From Filimonas effusa (GTDB lineage Bacteria > Bacteroidota > Bacteroidia > Chitinophagales > Chitinophagaceae): DNA of 64,000 nt. Below are positions 8,365 through 17,392 of this stretch, in pieces (the first letter of the stretch is position 1; each line of letters begins with the position of its first letter). Under the pieces are notes generated by a model. That model was given only the letters and a program-made list of their open reading frames with translations, ran no database searches and was not told the origin of the DNA. Both the position numbers and the translations under genes were made by a program. The DNA is taken from assembly GCF_004118675.1 (NCBI RefSeq), contig NZ_SDHZ01000001.1, positions 2,666,001 through 2,730,000 of the forward strand, read 5' to 3'.

Positions 8365-9861
8365 TTATGCCAGCAGGTAGGGCTGAAGTGCATCTGCAAC
8401 TTTGCGGTCGTTACTTAAGCGGGGCAGTTTGTTCTGGCCGCCCAGTTTACCAATGGACTTCATATAGTCGATAAAGCCATTCCTGCGCACCTGTGTTATT
8501 TGCAGGCGTTGCAGGATGTTACCGGCAATGAGGTCGTCGTAATAAACGTTCTTCCCCCTCAGGTTATTATCCACCTGCTCTCTAAATGCCTCCATATCAA
8601 CCGGTTGGTTTTCGAATTCGATAAACCATTCGTGGTAGCTCTGCCCTTTTCCCTGCTGTACCATGGGAGCTACGGTAAATTCCACTATTTTAACGCCCTG
8701 CTGTTCTGCCACTTTCATAAGGGCGTATTCCACTTCTTCGCCAATAACGTGTTCGCCAAAGGCGCTGATAAAATGTTTGGTACGGCCTGTTACCACCAGC
8801 CGGTGCGGCGCTGTGCTCACAAATTTTACGGTATCACCTATATTATAGGCCCATAAGCCGGCGTTATTGCTGATAATCAGTGCATAGTTTTCCCCCACTT
8901 TAACGTCGCGGAGACTTAAACGGGTGGGGTTTTCATTGAATATTTCGCCTGCTGGCACAAATTCGAAGAAGATGCCGGAGTTGGTATTCAGGAGGAGGCC
9001 TTCGGCGGTCTGGGAGTCCTGGAAAGCAAAAAATCCTTCGCTGGCGGGGAAAGTTTCGATGCTATCTATTTGTTTTCCAATGCTATCGAAGAGTTTGGCC
9101 TTGTAGGGATCAAAGTTTACGCCGCCATAGACCATTACCTGGAAGTTTGGATAGAGGTCTTTTATTTTTTTGCCGCTCAGTTGGGTGAGGCGGTCGAAAT
9201 ACATCTGCATCCATGGCGGGATGCCGCTGATGAGCGTCATATCCCTGTGGATGGTTTCTTCGACAATTTTATCGAGTTTGGTTTCCCAGTCTTCGATACA
9301 ATTGGTTTCGTAGCTGGGTAACTGGTTGGTTCTTAAATATTTGGGGATATGATGGTTTACGATACCGCTTAAGCGGCCGGTGGGGATGCCTCCGGTGCGT
9401 TCCAATACGGGCGATCCGCTCAGGAAGATCATTTTGCCGCCGGTGAAGGCTGCGTTCCCGGTTTCTGCGATATAACACAGGATGGCGTTGCGGGCCGAAT
9501 TGATGTGATTATCGATAGAATCCTTGCTGATGGGGATGTATTTGATGCCGCTGGTAGTGCCGCTGGTTTTTGCGAAGTAGATAGGTTTGCCTTTCCAGAG
9601 AATATTTTCCTGTCCTTCTTTTACCTTATTGATATAGGGTTTCAGGGCTTCGTAATCGCGGATGGGGACCTGTTGTTTAAACTGCTCGTAGGTTTGTATG
9701 TCGTTGAAACCGTGGTCGTTACCAAATTGCGTATGGCCGGCGTCCTTCAGGAGCTGTTTCAGGATGTTCTCCTGATCGAGCACGGCGGTGTCCATGCCTT
9801 TTTTGATCTTATTATATATGTAATTGGCGAACGGGCGGGCCAATATGGATTTCAAGTTCAT
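8365..9861 (-). CDS. GH3 (auxin-responsive promoter)-family acyl-adenylate/amidosynthetase-like protein
   Basis: A 498-residue GH3-fold protein. Plant GH3 enzymes adenylate an acyl acid and join it to an amino acid. Bacterial homologues are common in Bacteroidota, but their substrates are unknown. Recognisable ATP-binding segments include YFAKTSGTTSG, a P-loop-like motif of the ANL superfamily (about 99-109), a central SEGFFAFQ segment, and VVTGRTKHFISAFGEHV near the C-terminal domain hinge. It is the first gene of a likely GH3-dxr-rseP operon, preceded by a promoter at 9884-9891. The family call is firm; the reaction is not known. Confidence 0.9.
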   Translation of the reverse strand: MNLKSILARPFANYIYNKIKKGMDTAVLDQENILKQLLKDAGHTQFGNDHGFNDIQTYEQFKQQVPIRDYEALKPYINKVKEGQENILWKGKPIYFAKTSGTTSGIKYIPISKDSIDNHINSARNAILCYIAETGNAAFTGGKMIFLSGSPVLERTGGIPTGRLSGIVNHHIPKYLRTNQLPSYETNCIEDWETKLDKIVEETIHRDMTLISGIPPWMQMYFDRLTQLSGKKIKDLYPNFQVMVYGGVNFDPYKAKLFDSIGKQIDSIETFPASEGFFAFQDSQTAEGLLLNTNSGIFFEFVPAGEIFNENPTRLSLRDVKVGENYALIISNNAGLWAYNIGDTVKFVSTAPHRLVVTGRTKHFISAFGEHVIGEEVEYALMKVAEQQGVKIVEFTVAPMVQQGKGQSYHEWFIEFENQPVDMEAFREQVDNNLRGKNVYYDDLIAGNILQRLQITQVRRNGFIDYMKSIGKLGGQNKLPRLSNDRKVADALQPYLLA

Positions 9862-9883
9862 TAATACTTAGTATTGGGAGAGG

Positions 9884-9891
9884 CAAAAATA
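9884..9891 (-). promoter_or_regulatory. -7 element of the GH3-dxr-rseP operon
   Basis: On the minus strand the sequence reads TATTTTTG, a perfect TAnnTTTG. It lies about 22 bases before ATG 9861, giving a leader of around 15 bases. The -33 element is weak (TTTC about 22 bases upstream). Confidence 0.5.
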
Positions 9892-10019
9892 ACAATGTAT
9901 GCCACGAATTGAGCGAAAGAGAAGTTTTAATTTTGAGATATGATTGGGAGGAAGTTTGGTGGAGCTGGTAGGAAATATATTTTTTTTGATTTTTTATGCC
10001 CATAATTCCATAAAAACCC

Positions 10020-10027
10020 TACCTTTG
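10020..10027 (+). promoter_or_regulatory. -7 element of the rplU-rpmA promoter
   Basis: TACCTTTG is a perfect Bacteroidota -7 box. It lies 22 bases before ATG 10050, so the leader is roughly 15 bases and has no Shine-Dalgarno sequence. The upstream T-rich stretch (9981-9995) does not place a TTTG at the ideal spacing. Confidence 0.6.
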
Positions 10028-10049
10028 CCGTCCTAATTTTGGACTATTT

Positions 10050-10355
10050 ATGTTAGCAGTTGTAAAAATAGCAGGTCAGCAGTTTAAGGTACAGGCAGGT
10101 CAAAGTCTGTATGTTCCTCACCTGCAAGGTAAGACAGGCGATAAAGTAGAATTCAGTGAAATTCTCTTTGTTGACAATGACGGTAAAATTTCTGCTGGTG
10201 CCGACGTTAAGGCAACTGTTAAAGCAGAGATCGTGAACGAGTTGGTTAAAGGTGATACCGTTATCGCTTTTAAAATGAAAAGAAGGAAAGGTTTCCGTAA
10301 GAAGCACGGTCACAGAACTCATTACACACAAATCAAGATTGAAAGCATCGCTTAG
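10050..10355 (+). CDS. rplU: 50S ribosomal protein L21
   Basis: bL21 of the large ribosomal subunit, 101 residues. The N-terminus MLAVVKIAGQQFKVQ and the C-terminal KMKRRKGFRKKHGHRTHYTQ are diagnostic of the family; the latter binds 23S rRNA. It is followed 36 bases later by rpmA, the almost universal rplU-rpmA pair. Expression is expected to be driven by the TACCTTTG promoter just upstream. Confidence 0.98.
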   Translation: MLAVVKIAGQQFKVQAGQSLYVPHLQGKTGDKVEFSEILFVDNDGKISAGADVKATVKAEIVNELVKGDTVIAFKMKRRKGFRKKHGHRTHYTQIKIESIA

Positions 10356-10391
10356 TAATAAGCTAGTTTTAACAAAGTAAAACCACTGATC

Positions 10392-10658
10392 ATGGCTCAC
10401 AAAAAAGGTGAAGGTAGCGTAAAGAACGGTCGTGATTCCCAAAGCAAGCGTCTGGGAGTAAAAATATATGGCGGTCAGCCAGCTATTGCAGGCAACATTA
10501 TCGTTCGTCAGCGTGGCACTACTTATCATGCAGGTAAAAACGTAGGAGTAGGTAAAGACTACACGTTGTTTGCCTTAGCTGATGGTATCGTAGAATTCAA
10601 AAAAGGAAGGAAAGATAACACTACCGTTTCAGTTAGCGCTGCTGAAGTTACTGCCTAG
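10392..10658 (+). CDS. rpmA: 50S ribosomal protein L27
   Basis: bL27, 88 residues, whose N-terminus reaches the peptidyl-transferase centre. It starts [16 protein letters not shown], without the cleavable N-terminal extension found in Firmicutes, and contains [19 protein letters not shown], the family signature. It is co-transcribed with rplU. A lysine-rich histone-like gene follows 76 bases downstream. Confidence 0.98.
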   Translation: MAHKKGEGSVKNGRDSQSKRLGVKIYGGQPAIAGNIIVRQRGTTYHAGKNVGVGKDYTLFALADGIVEFKKGRKDNTTVSVSAAEVTA

Positions 10659-10734
10659 TAACAAAAAATTTTGACAGTTTGCATAAAGTTTTTATTTTTA
10701 TTCCATATTTACTAACCAGTTAAATTTTAAAAAC

Positions 10735-10986
10735 ATGGCAACTGCAAAAAAAGCCGCTAAAAAAGCTGCTCCTAAAAAGGTAGCAAAGAAAGCTGCTCCT
10801 AAGAAAGTAGCTAAGGTAGCAAAGAAAGCCGCTCCTAAGAAAGCTGCTAAAGTAGCAAAGAAAGCTGCTCCTAAAAAAGTAGCTAAAGTAGCGAAGAAAG
10901 CCGCTCCTAAGAAAGTAGCTAAAAAAGCTGCTCCTAAGAAAGCTGCTAAAGTAGCGAAGAAAGCTGCTCCTAAGAAAGCTAAATAG
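10735..10986 (+). CDS. Histone H1-like lysine/alanine/proline repeat protein
   Basis: An 83-residue, extremely basic protein made almost wholly of repeated KKAAPKK and KVAKKAAPKK units. Its composition resembles histone H1 tails and bacterial Hc1/AlgP-like proteins, so nucleoid binding is a reasonable inference, though no folded domain is visible. The same unit makes up the tail of the SWIB protein at 2420-2821. The coding DNA is itself a set of imperfect tandem repeats and may vary in copy number between strains. It sits downstream of rpmA and ends just before a strong terminator, so it may be read from the rplU promoter or from its own. Confidence 0.75.
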   Translation: MATAKKAAKKAAPKKVAKKAAPKKVAKVAKKAAPKKAAKVAKKAAPKKVAKVAKKAAPKKVAKKAAPKKAAKVAKKAAPKKAK

Positions 10987-11010
10987 TTTTTCTTAAGCTA
11001 AATAGACTAA

Positions 11011-11039
11011 AGGTCCCGGAGTGATCCGGGACTTTTTTA
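11011..11039 (+). terminator. Rho-independent terminator after the H1-like gene
   Basis: Stem GTCCCGG (11013-11019) / CCGGGAC (11026-11032) with a 6-base loop and a following run of seven T. It closes the rplU-rpmA-H1-like transcription unit. Confidence 0.85.
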
Positions 11040-11064
11040 TTTTAGTACCACAACCTCTCTTCAT

Positions 11065-12720
11065 ATGCTGAATGCTCAAATAGCTGATAACTTTTCCCTG
11101 TTGGGGAAGCTCATGGAAATTCATGGTGAGAATAGTTTCAAGACCAAGTCGTATAGTACTGCGGCCTTTACCATCGAGAAACTTCCTGTAGAACTGTCGA
11201 CCCTTCCGGAGGAAAAGATCTTCAGCATTAAAGGCATTGGCGATGCCATAGGCAAGAAAATACTGGTTCAATTACAAACGGGCCAGCTGCCGCAGTTAAA
11301 CGAATACCTGGCGCAGACCCCTGCCGGCATTCTTGAGATGATGAGCATTAAAGGGATTGGACCTAAAAAGATCGCTACTATCTGGAAAGAGCTTGAGGTG
11401 GAGACCATTGGCGAGCTGCTATATGCGTGTAATGAAAACCGGCTGCTGTTATATAAAGGTTTTGGCGCCAAGACCCAGCAGAACATCAAGGATTCCATAG
11501 AATTTTTCTTAAGTAACCAAGGCAATTATTTATATGCCCAGGTGGCCTCTTATGCCGCACAATTCACACAGGAGCTATTGCAAAAGTTTGAAGGATGGCT
11601 GGTGCAGCTTACCGGAGATTTCAGAAGGCAGCTGGAGATCATCAATAAACTGGAGTGGGTGACCACCATACCGGCGGCGGATCTACGCGTTTTTCTGGAA
11701 TCGAATGGATTGCAATGGCAAACTGCAGCCGATGGCTACGAGGAGTACCGGGGCCAGGAAAATATTGCTTTACAGTTTTATCATACAAATGCGGAAGCAT
11801 ATTATAGTACTTTGTTCAAAACCAGCAGCAGTGCGGTTTTCCTGGATTGCTTCGAGCAGCAATACGGTTCTGTTCCTGCAACAGCGGCTTCGGAGGAAGC
11901 TATTTTCAGCGCTTCATCCCTGGCCTATATTCCGGCCTGTTTACGAGAAACAGACCAGTTTCTGCCACGTGCTGCTGCGCAAACCCTGCCTGTTTTAATA
12001 CAACCCGGCGATATTACCGGCATTATACACTCGCACAGTAAGTGGAGTGATGGTGCCAACAGTATCGAGGAAATGGCGGTAGCTGCGAAGCAACAGGGGC
12101 TGCAATTCCTTGTTATCAGCGACCACTCCAAGTCGGCTTTTTATGCCAATGGATTAAACGAAGCGCGTATTGCGGCCCAGCATGAAGAAATAGACAGCCT
12201 GAACAGCAAGCTGGCTCCGTTTCATATATTTAAAAGCGTTGAATCGGATATTCTTAACGATGGCAATCTTGACTATGGCGATGATGTGCTGAAAAGTTTT
12301 GACATGGTGATTGCATCGGTACACTCGAACCTGAAGATGAATGAAGAGAAGGCTATGGCAAGGTTGCTGAAGGCCATTGAAAACCCATATACAACTATCC
12401 TTGGGCATATGACCGGCCGTTTATTGCTTAGCCGCAGCGGCTACCCGGTAGATCATAAAAAGATCATCGATGCGTGTGCCGCCAATAATGTTATCATAGA
12501 GCTTAATGCCCACCCGCGGCGCCTCGATATCGACTGGCGCTGGATACATTATGCGCTGGAGAAGGATGTGCTTATTTCCATTAACCCGGATGCGCATGCT
12601 GTTGCGGGTTTCCATGATATCGTTTATGGGGTACTGGCGGCACAGAAAGCCGGTGTCACCAAAGAGCAGAACTTCAGCAGTTTTTCATTGGAGGCGGTGT
12701 TTGAGAGAATAAAGAAATAA
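11065..12720 (+). CDS. PolX-like protein: HhH and degenerate polymerase region plus intact PHP phosphoesterase domain
   Basis: A 551-residue protein with the layout of bacterial family X DNA polymerase (PolX). Residues 1-150 carry the 8-kDa-like region and helix-hairpin-helix motifs (SIKGIGDAIGKK, SIKGIGPKKIAT). The palm region follows (about 175-300), then a PHP domain (from about 317). In PolX the palm motif runs GSxRR...GDxD. Here GDFRR (184-188) is followed by IINKLEW, with both catalytic aspartates gone, and the third aspartate strand reads IALQFYH instead of DLRxV. The PHP metal ligands look intact: HSH (322-324), ISDH (353-354), ESD, SVHS, LGHMTG and NPDAHA. So DNA polymerase activity is probably lost while nuclease or phosphoesterase activity may remain. 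No promoter was identified. It converges with the histidine kinase gene, 4 bases away. Confidence 0.88.
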   Translation: MLNAQIADNFSLLGKLMEIHGENSFKTKSYSTAAFTIEKLPVELSTLPEEKIFSIKGIGDAIGKKILVQLQTGQLPQLNEYLAQTPAGILEMMSIKGIGPKKIATIWKELEVETIGELLYACNENRLLLYKGFGAKTQQNIKDSIEFFLSNQGNYLYAQVASYAAQFTQELLQKFEGWLVQLTGDFRRQLEIINKLEWVTTIPAADLRVFLESNGLQWQTAADGYEEYRGQENIALQFYHTNAEAYYSTLFKTSSSAVFLDCFEQQYGSVPATAASEEAIFSASSLAYIPACLRETDQFLPRAAAQTLPVLIQPGDITGIIHSHSKWSDGANSIEEMAVAAKQQGLQFLVISDHSKSAFYANGLNEARIAAQHEEIDSLNSKLAPFHIFKSVESDILNDGNLDYGDDVLKSFDMVIASVHSNLKMNEEKAMARLLKAIENPYTTILGHMTGRLLLSRSGYPVDHKKIIDACAANNVIIELNAHPRRLDIDWRWIHYALEKDVLISINPDAHAVAGFHDIVYGVLAAQKAGVTKEQNFSSFSLEAVFERIKK

Positions 12721-12724
12721 AGGA

Positions 12725-15700
12725 CTAAACGAGCGCAGGGAATGCGATGAAGAAGGTGCTGCCGACGCCTTCTTTGGTTTCGAACCATATTCTGCCGTTG
12801 GCTTTTTCTACGATGCCTTTACAGATGGCCAGGCCAAGACCTGTTCCTGATGATTTTGTCGTGAAATTAGGGGTGAATATTTTTCCCTGCATTTCAACGG
12901 GGATACCACTGCCGTTATCGGCAACAGCTATCACAATTTCCCTGTCGAGGCGGTATTGACGGATCGTAAGTTCTATGGGTTGTTTATCGCCGGAAGCTTC
13001 TATCGCGTTTTTGATGAGGTTGGTGAATAAACGGGTGATCTGGACTTTATCGGCCATGATAGCATCGGTGCCGGTGGAGGTCTTTTGCCAGTCGATATGC
13101 AAATTAGAATCGGCGTTATAGAGATTTATCAAAGTTCCGAGGACCTCTGATAAGTCGAACTGTTCCAGTTTTACATTGCCGATATTGGCGAACTGGCCGA
13201 AGTCGCCTGCTATTTTTGCCAGCTGGTCTATTTGTTCTACCAGGGTGTTAGCTACCTGCTGCGACAATTCTTTCACGTTGGCAGAGCCACTGTTAATGGC
13301 TTTCTGGAGGTATTGGATGCTGAGCTTCATAGGTGTCAGCGGGTTCTTGATCTCATGGGCTACCTGCCGTGCCATTTCGCGCCAGGCACCTTCCCTTTCG
13401 CTTCGTGCCAGGCCCTGCGCGCTTTCTTCGAGCTTACGTACCATTTTGTTGTATTCATCGACCAGGGCGCCTATTTCATCGTTACGCGTCCATACAATTT
13501 CTTCGTTCATTTTGCCGAGGTTCACCTGTTTCATTTTATCACCGATGAGAGTGAAGGAAGCCGTAATACGGCTGGTAACGAGGAAAGCAATAGCACCGGC
13601 CAATACGAAAATGAATGCGTTGAGGTTGATGAGTGTTACCAGGAAGTTGGAGATCTCCTGATTCAGTTCGGTCTGGGAGTTTAAATACGGGATATTGATG
13701 TAGGCGTAGATAGAGCCATCGGGGTATTTTACCGGGACGTAGATACTCAGGAATGAAAAGTTATCTACTGTTTCGATCTGAATTTTCTGAGTGAGCTTTT
13801 CATAGTTCATGGCATAGTAAGCTCTTGGTTCCATCTTTCCGCTCAGCACATGTTTGTTGTAGATATAGGGTTGGGTAGAAACGGTGAGGTTTCCTTCTAT
13901 ATCGTATACATTGAGGTCTACATTATGGATCTCCGATATTTCAACGATACGCCTTTCGAGATCGCCGCCGGCGGCGCCAACGTAACTAAGCGTTGGCAGG
14001 TCGTCATCGATATACCTGTCGCGGATAGCGGCCAGTTCGGAGGCCATTACCTGGATGGCTTTGGTAAGGCGTTCTTCGTTGTTCCTGTCGAACCGTACGA
14101 TAAAGAACGAGATGGTGGCGATACCTATTACGACGAAAGAAAAGACGCTGATGAAGATGATGGTGGTATGGATCTGCGTGCGGATATTAAAGTGAAAGAT
14201 CCTTCGGATGCTTTTCCATTTAAAGCGAACGCTTACCATAAAGCTGGCAACATGAAAGATCACTACCACTGCGAGGAAGACGCAGAACAGGTAGGCAAAC
14301 AGGGTGATGGTTTCAATAAAATTGTTATCCTTTTTCACCACTACCACCACTTTGCTATGGCCTGCATTATACCATAGTTCGCTGTTGTGTTCTTTCATAC
14401 GTTCCTCGTATTCGAGCCTGGGCATATCGGCGGGGGCCAGTACGGAGGAGAAGCCGTAATCGTTGAGGCTGTTGATGAGTTTGCCTTTGCTGTAAACGGC
14501 GTAAGCGTAGTTTGTATTGAGATCGGAAGCCACATCTTTCACCTGTTTGAATAATTCGGGGAAAATTGCTTCGCTTTTATAGCGGCGGGGTTTGGCTATA
14601 ATAAATACATGACCAACAGTTGAACTGTCGGGCAGCATCACCAATTTCTCATAGATATAGCTAAAGAGGTCCTGCGCGTTTTCGTAGTAGTAGAGGCTGG
14701 GGATGCTGGTTGCTTTTCCTTCGCCTTCGATGGTTCTGCGGATCATGTAATACGAGGCGGAATCATCGTTGTAGAGTGGAACGAAGGCGCTGTCGTAAGT
14801 GTAGATGCGGGTATCGTACTTGTTGAGATAACCGGAGAAGTTTTCGTTGATAAGGCTGTCTTTGATAAACCTGTTGGAGTATTCGGAGCGGAGCCTGTCG
14901 AAGTTATGTACGAGGAAGTCGTTTGAAATATTGGTGATCGCAATATTCATGAGGCTTTCGCCGGAGGGGTCGGTCTGGTAGGTGAGTTTATCGGCAATAC
15001 GTTTGCGTTGTTCGAGTTCTACTTTCCTGTTTTCGGTAACGATAACGATGGTGGCGGAGAAAGCGAAGAACATGAACCAGAACAAGAAGAAGCCGGACTG
15101 CAGCAGTGGTTCGTTCAGATCTTTTTGCCTGTATTCGAGGATGGTGATGTACAGGAGCAGCCATATGAGCACTGTTACTTTTACCAGGATAGCGGGTGTT
15201 CCTATCTGGAAGGTAAGGATAAAGAGGCCTGCCGCGGCCACGATGGTAAGCCTGTGGTAAAAGCCGAAGTTCACCTGAATAGATGGTATGACCAGCATCT
15301 GGGATACGTGGAAATACGCATACATGATAAAGCTAAGCACTACGAAGCCGATGAAGGTATAAGCGCTCAGGTTAAATACATTCGTTACATCGAAAGGGAT
15401 CTTGGAGTCGGCCACCAGGCTCCGGATGAGGTCGGTGCACTGGAATGTAATAAGGGGCATGATAGCCAGGCAGGCTATGGCGATGTATCTGCCGCTATTT
15501 TTCACCCTGTTGACATAGGGTTTGATCATTTGCAGCGGCGGGAACCTGGACTTAAAGAAGATCATGATCCAGAAGAACAGTATCGAGTTCACCAGCAGAT
15601 CGCCCAGGGAGGGATGCAGTGCGCTGGAGGCGTAGATAGAGGGGTCGAAGAGTTCCAGTTTACGGAAGGCAAAGGGAATGGGGAACTTATAGGTAAGCGC

Positions 15701-16480
15701 CCTCATAATGGCCACCACTCCTACCAGGAAGATAAAGCCTTTCCAGAAACCTCTTTGCTTTGCGGTTTCGATGGCCAGTCCGTTCATAAACGCCATGAGG
15801 AAGAGGATAGCCAGCACCCTTAAACCGATAGAAAATGCATCGGGCTGGTCGAAAGAAACGGCATCTTTTTGTGTAAGGTAAAAGACCGTTTGGTTGGCAG
15901 AGTTGTGAACGGGGATGCCGGTATCATCGGGGCTGATGGTGTAGAGTTTCTCTATGTTGGGGTAGTTCGCGAATTCGCGGCGCAGGTATTTATTTTCGAT
16001 AAAGTAGTCCCAGTGAATAGGTATGAGTCCTATAAAGACATAGTTCCTCCCGTTTTTTTTAAAGGAATGTTTCAGTAGTTCAAAGAGGCCGTTCTGGTAG
16101 CTTACGGTGTGGACGCCATCGGGCAAATGCAGCTGTTCGGTGTTTACCGACATAAGGGAGCTATTCCAATAGACCTGTTTATACTTACCGGTTTCATTTT
16201 CCACGTAGGTAAAGATGCCGAGGGTTTCTTTGGTGAGCGTTTGTTTCAGTTTATTTGCGCCGGGGCTATACAGAATATTCAGGGTAGTAGTATCCTGGAT
16301 GATCTCGCGGAAGCGGTCTTCCTGCTTCCGCAGGTAGGTTTCGAGTGTAGACTTCACCTTTTCGGGAGAGCCGCTATAGGTAAAGTAGTTGGTAAAAATG
16401 AATGAAATGGTATACAGCCAGGCAGCCGTAATAAGGAGGTATCCGTTTTTATATGCAGCCTGTTTAAGCGTTTGAATCAA
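12725..16480 (-). CDS. Large multi-pass membrane sensor histidine kinase
   Basis: A 1251-residue hybrid of membrane sensor and kinase. The N-terminal half contains one helix (about 13-31), then a block of about eight hydrophobic helices (roughly 215-500), an extracytoplasmic stretch, two further helices around 750-830, a second extracytoplasmic sensor segment and a last helix before a HAMP domain. The kinase core follows: HisKA with phospho-acceptor His1042 in VAHEIKNPLTP, the N box NLIKNAIEAS, DNGSGIP and GTGLGLAICKGIVE. No receiver domain or neighbouring response regulator is seen, so the partner is unknown. The start is a TTG at 16480 inside the end of mazG (17-base overlap). No ATG occurs until about residue 109, so translational coupling to mazG is likely. 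Confidence 0.88.
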   Translation of the reverse strand: MIQTLKQAAYKNGYLLITAAWLYTISFIFTNYFTYSGSPEKVKSTLETYLRKQEDRFREIIQDTTTLNILYSPGANKLKQTLTKETLGIFTYVENETGKYKQVYWNSSLMSVNTEQLHLPDGVHTVSYQNGLFELLKHSFKKNGRNYVFIGLIPIHWDYFIENKYLRREFANYPNIEKLYTISPDDTGIPVHNSANQTVFYLTQKDAVSFDQPDAFSIGLRVLAILFLMAFMNGLAIETAKQRGFWKGFIFLVGVVAIMRALTYKFPIPFAFRKLELFDPSIYASSALHPSLGDLLVNSILFFWIMIFFKSRFPPLQMIKPYVNRVKNSGRYIAIACLAIMPLITFQCTDLIRSLVADSKIPFDVTNVFNLSAYTFIGFVVLSFIMYAYFHVSQMLVIPSIQVNFGFYHRLTIVAAAGLFILTFQIGTPAILVKVTVLIWLLLYITILEYRQKDLNEPLLQSGFFLFWFMFFAFSATIVIVTENRKVELEQRKRIADKLTYQTDPSGESLMNIAITNISNDFLVHNFDRLRSEYSNRFIKDSLINENFSGYLNKYDTRIYTYDSAFVPLYNDDSASYYMIRRTIEGEGKATSIPSLYYYENAQDLFSYIYEKLVMLPDSSTVGHVFIIAKPRRYKSEAIFPELFKQVKDVASDLNTNYAYAVYSKGKLINSLNDYGFSSVLAPADMPRLEYEERMKEHNSELWYNAGHSKVVVVVKKDNNFIETITLFAYLFCVFLAVVVIFHVASFMVSVRFKWKSIRRIFHFNIRTQIHTTIIFISVFSFVVIGIATISFFIVRFDRNNEERLTKAIQVMASELAAIRDRYIDDDLPTLSYVGAAGGDLERRIVEISEIHNVDLNVYDIEGNLTVSTQPYIYNKHVLSGKMEPRAYYAMNYEKLTQKIQIETVDNFSFLSIYVPVKYPDGSIYAYINIPYLNSQTELNQEISNFLVTLINLNAFIFVLAGAIAFLVTSRITASFTLIGDKMKQVNLGKMNEEIVWTRNDEIGALVDEYNKMVRKLEESAQGLARSEREGAWREMARQVAHEIKNPLTPMKLSIQYLQKAINSGSANVKELSQQVANTLVEQIDQLAKIAGDFGQFANIGNVKLEQFDLSEVLGTLINLYNADSNLHIDWQKTSTGTDAIMADKVQITRLFTNLIKNAIEASGDKQPIELTIRQYRLDREIVIAVADNGSGIPVEMQGKIFTPNFTTKSSGTGLGLAICKGIVEKANGRIWFETKEGVGSTFFIAFPALV

Positions 16481-17258
16481 GCGGTTTGTTTTTTTGTTTT
16501 ATCTCGTTCCAGATCGCGTCCATTTCGGTGAGCGACATTTCGTCGAGCTGCCTGCCCCTGGCATGGGCTATTTCTTCCATTTCGACAAAACGTTTTATGA
16601 ATTTACGGTTTGTTTTTTCCAGGGCGCCCTCGGCGTCTACGCGCAAAAACCGTGCATAGTTTAAGAGGCTGAACATTACGTCGCCGAACTCTTCTTCTAC
16701 GTGGTGCTGGTTGCCGGAAGCTATTGCTTCCTGCAGTTCGTTCATTTCCTCGTTCACTTTATCCCAAACGTCTTCTTTTTTCTCCCATTCGAATCCTACC
16801 TGGGCTGCTTTTTCCTGGATGCGGGCGCCTTTTACCACTGCGGGCAGGGACAGCGGCACGCCGCTGAAGAGCGATTTTTTGCCTTCCTTCTTTTTAATTT
16901 TTTCCCAGTTGCGCTTTACATCGGATTCGTCGTCCACTTTTACGTCGCCATAGATATGCGGGTGGCGGACGATCAGTTTTTCGCAGATGGCGTTGATGAC
17001 CTCTTCGAGGGTAAACTGCTGCTGCTCCTTCCCTATTCTTGCGTAGAACAATACGTGCAGTAACAGGTCGCCGAGCTCTTCTTTTATGCCGGGCCAGCTT
17101 TCATCGGTAATAGCGTCGGCCAGTTCATACATTTCCTCGATGGTCATGGGGCGGAGGGTATGGATGGTTTGTTTTTTATCCCAGGGGCATTGTTCCCTCA
17201 GTTCATCCATGATAGTCACGAGTCTTAAGAAGCTTTGAGAGAGTGTATTCTCTGGCAT
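16464..17258 (-). CDS. mazG: Nucleoside triphosphate pyrophosphohydrolase MazG
   Basis: House-cleaning enzyme that hydrolyses (d)NTPs to monophosphates and pyrophosphate. It has 264 residues, close to the 263 of E. coli MazG, with two tandem MazG domains: the first with CPWDKKQTIHTL and EEMYELADAI...EELGDLLLHV, the second with EMNELQEAI...EEEFGDVMFSLLNYAR. The acidic EExxE and EExGD motifs bind magnesium. I chose ATG 17258 (MPENTLSQSF) because the upstream ATG at 17339 adds a non-conserved stretch. The 3' end overlaps the start of the histidine kinase gene by 17 bases, suggesting co-translation of two functionally unrelated proteins. Confidence 0.93.
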   Translation of the reverse strand: MPENTLSQSFLRLVTIMDELREQCPWDKKQTIHTLRPMTIEEMYELADAITDESWPGIKEELGDLLLHVLFYARIGKEQQQFTLEEVINAICEKLIVRHPHIYGDVKVDDESDVKRNWEKIKKKEGKKSLFSGVPLSLPAVVKGARIQEKAAQVGFEWEKKEDVWDKVNEEMNELQEAIASGNQHHVEEEFGDVMFSLLNYARFLRVDAEGALEKTNRKFIKRFVEMEEIAHARGRQLDEMSLTEMDAIWNEIKQKNKPLDSNA

Positions 17259-17342
17259 ATGGGCATAGTTTACGTCTGTTAAAAATACAGTACAGTGGTG
17301 AAAAGCACCGGGCGCTGTGTGAAAGCAGGTGTTATTCATTAG

Positions 17343-17373
17343 TTTCAGGAACGCAAAATTTCATGTACGTTTG
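17343..17373 (+). promoter_or_regulatory. Promoter of the YD-repeat-like secreted protein
   Basis: TACGTTTG at 17366-17373 is a perfect TAnnTTTG. A near-consensus TTTC (17343-17346) lies 19 bases upstream. The start codon at 17393 follows 19 bases after the box. Confidence 0.6.
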
Positions 17374-17392
17374 AGACCGAAAATCAATCATA

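Noticed and set aside
15008-15823. A 271-codon plus-strand open frame inside the histidine kinase gene
   Set aside because: Antisense to a well-supported kinase coding region, with no domain or promoter.
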